DNA from: Saccoglossus kowalevskii | Taxonomy: Eukaryota; Hemichordata; Enteropneusta; Harrimaniidae | DNA: 30,497 nucleotides | Direction of reading: 5' to 3' | Assembly (NCBI RefSeq): GCF_000003605.2 | Contig: NW_003105111.1 | Span: 133,114-163,610 of the forward strand | Shown here: piece after piece, positions 12,801 to 21,800 of the stretch | Layout of the letters: every line of letters begins with the position of its first letter | Numbering within the stretch: position 1 is the stretch's first letter | Made by a program: the position numbers and the translations under genes | The notes under the pieces: generated by a model | What the model was told of the DNA's origin: nothing | Databases searched by the model: none | What the model saw: only the letters and a program-made list of their open reading frames with translations

Positions 12801-15800
12801 CAAGACGGTGGTTTATCCCACAGCACCAAAGTACCAGGTTTCACTGAATTTTGATGATTGGTTATTGAGATACCAACGGCAAATTTTAAATCACAATTCA
12901 TTATGTATAAAGTTATCGTAAAGTTATCAGATTACAGATTAAAATTAAATTTTTGGCAATTAAATTAAATTAAATATTTAACAGTATGGTAGATAAGCTA
13001 CGCAAACTTGACTTAAATTTGATTAAATATTAATATAAATTATGAAAATAGTGCGGGTTGTCTCAATGTAGGTCCTGTCGTTACAAGTCTGTGTAAAGTT
13101 AAAGCGGGGGTGTTGTCACCTGCGCATGCGTCAGATGGCCATAGCGTGTCATTGTTTACAAACAAGCGTCTACCCATGAGCCTTTGCATTTTACGTGTGT
13201 TGTTATTATCGCTTGAGACTCAATTCCAACATGTTCACAGGTGACGACCCTCCCACTTTAAATTAAAGTTGTCACTACGTTGATACCACGCACACACGGA
13301 TGCACTAACCACAAAAACTCCCAATGTGATCTTCACACCCAGGAGTCAAAGCGAAAAAAAAATGTTCAAAATACTACCAGCCATATATATTTCATATAGC
13401 ATATGGAATATAATAAATAAAAAAGTATTTTGAATTGAATACTGTTTTCATCTACCAATAAAGCTTACTAACACTACAGAATTAACCTATATAACAGTAT
13501 GCATTATATGGGTGACCTTCCTACAGCTGACACATTTGTTTTGATTCTGAAAACAGAGTGTATAAAAATACCAGAGAACACAGACAGCCAGATGCTACAT
13601 ATTAAAAGGATTATTTGGTCTACTAAAAAAACAAAAAACAAATATTAAATGCTAATAGTGCAATGACAATGTTTTTCCTTCCTACTGTGCATAAGTCATA
13701 TATGATTCAGTCAGCATTTGTTAACGATGGCGATGTACGCTTTCAAACACCGACAGAGGAATACCCCCCCCCCAATTTTTGAAAATATGAAATAATCATT
13801 TTTTAATTTGAATTCTCATAAAACTGACAGAATTATACTGACAGATAATATCATCAGCTGATACTACCTGTTCGTAGAGATAGTCGATACGATTGACGTT
13901 GTGACTAGCAATATCCACGTGAGTGAGTGAGATAATACAACCAATGACGCAACAAGTACTAACCAGCTCTATGAATAAGTAATATCAAGGTGATAATATT
14001 TTTATAACATGACTTACTCTAAGTGACTGACTGTGCTTACAAATCTTTAGCTAATTTATGCTAATTTATGCATGAAATCCAGGCGCATTGGTGGACATTC
14101 ATTTTTTGTTACGAAAAACTACATGTACGGTTGGCAAAATTGACAAAACCCTTCTGTGATTTGTTCTCAGTTTACACCTTCTTAGCAATATGTTTTTTTT
14201 TAATAAACTGTCAGTTGTCGTCATTATGCGATTATTATTTCACCATCATTTAGCGATATAGTTGTTATCTTGTCGAAAATTCTTATATCACAATGATAAA
14301 ATCATTTCCTTTTCTCTGCGTACTGTTGGAGCACAGAGACTGATGAAGTATATCATGCATATCGGCAAATTTATTTATTAATATTCATACATGTACTACA
14401 TTTTAAACATGATGACTGTGAATGATATGTACTATAGTTAAATGATAAAGGTATATTAATATAAGGTTATTACGAAAATACCTCAAAGCATGCACGAAGA
14501 CAGTACATCGGCAGTATCGACCGACGCGCAGTGGAGGTCAATGCGATGACGTACCATTTGAGTGCAAACTTCACAATATCTTCGTAATAACCTTATTATT
14601 ATACATCGTTTCCTTCAAAGGATACATCATGGGAATACCGTAATCCAAAAAGTTTCTGTGGATTCTGGTCAAACCCTGGTGGCAGCCATATTTGTTTTTA
14701 TTATTAGAGGACACTTGTGTGCGTAATCATTCCATATTTGGAATTAGCATTCCCTAATACGGTAGGATGAAAATATCCTGTAAAATACCGCAAAATTACG
14801 ACACGCTGTAACTTATGGCGTATGTATAAGATGTATAATAATATTATATATTACAAATAATGACAACTTTCTTACTTGTAAATAATGTGCATTGGAGAGT
14901 ACTTTTTGCATTGCAGGATTTGAGGTGATGTCTATCTTAGTATCAGGGTCAGTTAACATCTGTTTCAGAATACTTGGGTCAGAAGACAGATGATCTGCAA
15001 AAAAAAATACACAGTTAACTTGAGAAACTTGAATTCTTTGCCGACACAGGGTGTACTAAACAGACATTTTTGAATTTGCATTCGCAGGAGAATACTGGGA
15101 AGAAACAAAATTTTAGAAGAAAGGCGTTTTTCAAATTGAGAAATAAACACACAGCTTTTCAGTTGAATCAGCTCAGCTGTCTCACTTGATTTTCTTCCAG
15201 TATACTAAATTATTCATGATTTGATTTTTTTGATTTTGCACAAAATAAACCTCAACAATTTTTTCAAAAATGTTGATTTAGACTTATAAGCAAAGTGATA
15301 TCATTTCCGTACAGTCCAAAATTATCGAAGAAATTTTCTAAAAAGTGCAAAATATTGCATCAAATTGTTGTTGAGGAAAATGATGTCATTTAAAAAAGGT
15401 CAACAGGGTCATGACAATAAAATAAAGTACACTGTACCTGACATATGTTGCGTGTCGATGGCCTTCATATTCTCCCGAATTTCTGTGATGACAGACTCCA
15501 CATTTTTGGCATCAAGCAAGGAATCATTTGAGTTTGAAATGTAATGAATAAATTCTAAAAGTTGAGGCACTCTAAAAGAAAAAAACAAGAGAAAATAAAA
15601 AAAAATCTTGATACATTTATATGCATGTACACAAGCACTAAAACACAATGGTTTGAAAATTATTTTTATTTTGTATAGTTCATGGCTGAAAAAATCGTAG
15701 TACATTTCCCTTTTTAACCATTTCATCACCAGTTCCCTTTTTTTGTCGTCACAAAATAGTACTGTTTATAGTCTGCACTTTCCTTTAGAAGATTTTAGGA

Positions 15801-18800
15801 TTCGGAAGAAGGAAACAATTTTTGAATTCTTTATATTTTGGCCAATATTCAACTAAAAATGCCCACCAGAGTAAACCATAATCCTAGGGGGAGATCACAG
15901 AATCATTGTATCCATAGAAACAACATTGGGTAACCCCACTTTTATTTGCTCTTTAATAGTCATTAAATTTTTATGGAACTTTTCACTCGGCAAAATATCA
16001 AAAGTTTGTAGTGTTTTTTTCAAAATTTTTGCTCATTAGGAGCGTCCACTAATTACCCAGGCTATTACATAGACTTGACTAACACAATTAAATTTTATCA
16101 TTTCAATAAATTGTTTTCAATTTCACTGTAAATTTGTTTCTCAGTCCTTGAACTCTTTAAATCACTTTTCCAATTAAACTTAGTACAGTGCCCTCACATG
16201 ACCAAAATGTTCTATTCAAAACAGTCACATTTGTTTCATAAAAGACTCCCTTAATTCAAATTGGTGATTAGTCAAATTGTTAAATATGCAAATTTGTAGT
16301 TATGTAATCCATGCTATGAACAATATTTCAAGATTAGTTGCCATACCAACTGATTTTATTATTTTTCACGGTGATCACAATAATCATTGACAGGTGTTTC
16401 GCATTTACCATATTTACCGTATTAGAAATACACATCTTACATACATAACAAGTGTGTTTATACGAACAAAATAAGTCACATTTTGATGATTCAGGATACA
16501 AGAATGCAATTTATGGTTTATGTAGACTTTTTTTGGAGATATGCGCTTCTATTCGAACAGATACGGCAATTGCAAAGCAAGAATGCATCTTTAAGTTGAT
16601 GGTGTTTTACTTTAATTTTTGTTTGATTTAAACAAGCACAGTTCAAATGCAGAGTTACGAGACGGTGATGAAATAATGTCATTTGCAATTTGACCTTGAG
16701 GTCAAGTAAACAGTTATAATTTATGTGAAAACACTCATAGTTCATAGAAACCATTTTTCATATTGAAAGCTGGTTGTCACCATGGTATCACATGTATGTA
16801 ATACATTTAATCCAAATAAATATTAACAATTAATCAAATATAATGCATCAAGTAGAGTAACAAATCGTTTCATCACAATTTTTTAGTGGAAAACAAATTT
16901 ATTTGCATTTTCTTTTTTTTCATCTACATGAAACAAAACACACAATGATTATTGGACTTTGAAGCTGAAACAAATATATAGTAGATATTAATGCTTGAAC
17001 TTGACCTTGCAGAGGTTCAAATATTGACATCGATTGGGAAATTCCAAACATCTGTTATTTTGCTGATTATTCAGAACAAAGATGTCAAGAGCATGTCAGA
17101 TTTCAAATAAATATAAAGAGAACACATACAAAATATACTCATGATATACCGCCATTTCCTATCACTTCCCTTCTAAACAGGAGTATTCTCTTGAATGCTG
17201 TTGACTGTTTAATATACTGTAAAACCATTTAATTTCCCTACTTTGATGTTTGAGCCTTTTCATTCTGTTTCAAGTTGGCCACAAAACATCCAGTTCTATT
17301 TTTATTTTATGTGTTCACATAGATTTTTAATTTAGCAAATTTTACTTATCAGCGAAAAAATAACGAAATTAAAACGCAGTGAATAATTAATGTCTTTACA
17401 GTAACTGTGTTGAGTAACAATGCAGAAAACATGCAAGGACATTTTTATAAAGTACATGGCTAGCAAAAATATTTATTTATTTAAAGTGGGTTGTATCAAC
17501 TGCACATGTACTTTGAGGAGATCTGATTTTTAGAGATCTGCTAAAAAGCCAGCAATGCATTTAAATGCCAGCTAGTAATTATAAAACTAGTTGTTAAGAT
17601 ATTGCGATTTGCTCGGTTGAAGTATTTTCTGTGACATTACTAGTTTAGGATTGCGATAAATGTGTCCATTTATTGCATTTGAAATGAACTGTATATAGCG
17701 AATAGTGTGTGTGTGGGTATGAAGTACTAAGGTGCACGTATACAAACCACAGAACAGTAAACAAATGCAGTTACGAGAATTTAACGAAAATAAAAGAAAA
17801 CGATATACAGCATGTACTTAGTAACCAAGTAGTGTTATGTATTACAGTTGATGTCAAGGTTTACATCAGGAGATGTTGATTCACTTTGTTTGAATAGTGT
17901 CTTCTATATTAATTGATGTTATTGCAGTGATAACAAAGATAAACCAATATTGCTCCCAGGGTATTGAAATGTTGCAAGGGAAATTGACAGTGTTGCAGGG
18001 ATAACAAACATTACCAATATTGCTCCCAGGGTATTGAAATGTTGCAAGGGAAATTGACAGTGTTGCAGTGATAAACAAACATTACTAATACTGCTCCCAG
18101 GGTATTGAAATGTTGCAAGGGAAATTGATAGTGTTTTCTCTGTTCCTGCTGTAATACCCCGCCGTGTCACATATCTAATATCATTACTTATGTCCGGATT
18201 TGACAACTCAGCATCTAAAATATTAGTTTCAAACAACCTCTGAGATGGTTTTTTTCACAGATGTTTTGGGAACAGTATGTGAAATATTAGATGGCTTCAA
18301 TTACTGAAAATGGGTGAATTTAAAAAGATACGTCTTAAACATATTCAAAAAATTTCAAAGACTTTCAGCTGATATGAAAGATTCGGCTTCCAATTTTATT
18401 TTTTTGTTTGAATTTTATTTTTAATGTTTTTTAATTGTGTTTTAAAATGCTTTGATTCAGAAAGATTTTTCCTGAATGTTCTATATGACAAAAATATGTA
18501 TACAATACTAGAATAAATCTGATCAGCTCAGAGCAAACATTTAAAGGCAATCTTTAAAATTTGATATGCTATCACGCATTCAAGCACCCATACTATTAAG
18601 CACAATAAATAATTTCTAATTAACTAATGTTATGCTATTTTCAATTGCGACATCGACTATTTGGTGTGAATTTTTTCAGCAGGTGGAAAATAAAGATTCA
18701 GACAATCTAAAAAAAAATTTAAATGAGAATAAATTGTGTACATCAGAAAAAAGATTGTGAAGAAAGTACGCATGTGTTTTCCCTCAAAAAACTTAATTCA

Positions 18801-21800
18801 CTGTAAAAAAAAATTGACACTGAAATGTGTAATGCATGTTTAAACATTTTAGGCATACTTAGTATGAGCCTGGGAGATGATTTTATTTATTTTTCTGTTA
18901 TGGCCTACATAAGATAAATTTAAAATGAATCGTTGCAAATTATTGTTGTTGCCGAGTAGTTTTCAAAATGAAGGCAAATCATTCATGGCTGCCAATGTGA
19001 CCTCGCAGTTGAATACTATTTCCAATTTTAAAACTGTGGAATACTTTATTTTAGCTGGAATTAATTTTCTTTGAGAAGACTTTTGGGTGTTTTGTATGGA
19101 ATTTATTTTCACTGATTTTTGTTGAGTTGAATGTGGAATATAGGGAAAAAAGTATATTCGCTGGATTTTATTTTCACAGAATCATTCTTTCAGCGAAAAT
19201 AAATTCCAAGCGAAAATAAAGTATTCTACAGTACGGAACCATGCATGCAACAGGTGGTTTCTAAAACATGTGTTTTGACAGTCAAATTCCATCACTTTAA
19301 CAGCATTTTTAAGATCATTTAGACATCAAGTATTCAAATAGCTTAATAATCATAATACTTCCAGAAAATTTTGAAAATACTTGTTTCACAATTTTAGGGG
19401 GAAACAACTCTACCTGTTTAAGGGAGAACATGAGATGATATTTCTGTTTTTAAGATGCATGTAATAGCAAAAATTATTATAAATGAACAAATTAAAAAAT
19501 ATACAATTAATAAATGAATAAAAACAAAAGAAAGAAATGATCAAAATACATACATATTAAATAAATCAAAATTAAACTCTGTGGAGTTCCCATGTGAATA
19601 TAAGCAATCATTAGAATTTGATAAAAAAATATCTGGAAAATAGAACACAAGTCCTACAAGGTGACAAGGAAATGGACCTAAAACTAATCATGTCTTAACA
19701 AATTATTATGCAAATCAGCTATTTAATATGCACAGATGGGGCACATTTGCTAGGTTTACGTGACAGCATTTTATTGGAGCCCTATGGCTCGTGCCAGCAA
19801 AAATAGCCGTGTATACGTGTTTGACTTGAGCCAAGTTTGGCTCCAATATACCCCTGGGGTTGAACTCTGATATGGTTTAGCCCCATTATGGCTCAACTGT
19901 GTACTAGTATACGCATCAGGCCCAACTATTGGATTCCAAATCATTGCCTCAATCGTCTTTTTCAAGTAACCTTTCATTTATGGCGGAGACAACCTTGAAA
20001 GAACGACTGAACGATCCAATGGAATTACTTTGAAGAAACTTTTTAAAAACAGCAAAGACAAAAATCGTAGAAGCGGTCACGGTACAGCGACGTGTTCCTA
20101 CTAGGTTTAGATTGACAACTGTTACACATACCACAACAGTTACAAAATGCAGAATTGAAAATGGTAATTTTGCAAGACAATAACTTAAGCGAATAAGCTG
20201 TAACACATTTTAGTTGCGTTGTTTCCTGTTTATTTGAGATACTAGTACCATGGAGCATTGAGCTAGAAAGAAATACTATAGTACCTAAAAACACCAGAGC
20301 ATTGTCTTTTCTACCTCAATGCTCAGACTCATGACTGTTTTGTTTTTTCTCCCAACTCAACAGAATCATGCGATGTAAAGAAACAAGACACGGCACCAAA
20401 TCGTCTTCAGCCATTTTTTTTTCCACTGTTTCGTTTGGCTCTGGTCGAACTGAATTGAACTTAGATCTTGGCTCTCATTCGGCCCGCCCGTATAAACGCA
20501 TTGGAGATAATATCCTGTTAATCAATGGGAGGAGCAGTAGTTCGGCTCCGATAGAATGCTGCCGTGTGAACATAGCAATTACCCCCAAGGTATCTAGGTA
20601 GCAGATTTGTTTAAAATTCGTTCAGAAATGTTTTGCTAACACAGCCTGATATGAGATAATTAATATGCAAATTAGCTACTTAATATGCATGGAAACATGG
20701 CTTCAAAAGTAATCATATCTCAAAGTACCCGTGCTTGTGTATCAAAATCCAGGTTTTTGCTTACCTTGACAGATGGACAGTAATGCACACACTGACACAA
20801 ATACACCAAACTTATAATCTCCCTAAAAATAAATAAATGATCACTTACTTTGAATTTGAATAATCTGGAATACCATACGGATCGCTGCTGACAGGTGGAC
20901 AAAAATACTGTAAAACTGGGATTAATCCAGCTGATGGAAGAGCCACACCTTGGCCATATTCTGCAATTAAAATGAAGAAAAAAATCAAACTTGGGCAAGA
21001 TTTTGAAAAGATGAATACTACATGTGTCTCTGAAATAATTTGATAAAAAGTTGTTTTTTAAGGTCATCAAGGCCATACAGATTTTGTTATAAAATATTTA
21101 TACTGAGGAATAGCGTTTCTTAGTCACATAATTAAAAGATGATTTTCAGCTCACAGCGACATCCCAAATTATGTGTAAAATCATCGTTAAAACAGGTCAA
21201 ACTATGGTTATAACGTGGCGTCACAACAACACGTGGTCTTCGTCAAATACGAATATTTGTTGGTAATTTACGTGCCTAATAATGTGATATACACATTTGA
21301 TGGGGGACAATTTTGATGATGTAAGAATATCTCGTCGCCACATTCCTCTACGAAAAATTGGTATTTTGACAATGAACTATAAAAACAAAGAGAAATTAAA
21401 GTTCAAAATCAAATCATTAAATTTCTGCGGCATTTGATCCATGTCTTTCACGCAAGACTCAAGATCTCGCAATGAACGAAGAATTACCTACTGTAAAATG
21501 ACTAATTTTCACTGGGTTTAAATTTCGCTGATTCACCATTTCAGGCATATTCAGTGGATTTTAAATTCACGGTTTTATCATTTAGATAATGTGTTCTATG
21601 CTAAATGTTACATATTCACTGGGTTTTATTTTAGCGCATTTTCCAGTCAGCTAAATGAGCAAAATTAAAACCCAGTGAATAATTAATCCTTTTACAGTAT
21701 ACAAAACAATGGAATACAAACATTTAGTTATCTGTAATTCAGTCAACAATTATTGCGAACAATGACAGAATGTTTTCAATTCCCATACCTTGCCTTCCAT

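Noticed and set aside
13866-13920. A possible extra ABCA exon on the minus strand (reads [13 protein letters not shown] before a GT)
   Set aside because: Exons D and E already join in phase 0. With the nearest usable AG the piece would be 37 nt and would shift the frame, and the readable frame needs bases of the acceptor itself.
17881-18236. Two overlapping minus-strand frames with repeated peptide segments
   Set aside because: The repetition is the 70-bp DNA triplication read in two frames; the periods of 70 and 71 bp are not multiples of 3, so no constant peptide repeat is maintained.
20368-20601. Relatively G+C-rich plus-strand frame as a small gene
   Set aside because: It overlaps the right inverted end of a candidate transposable element and has no recognisable domain.
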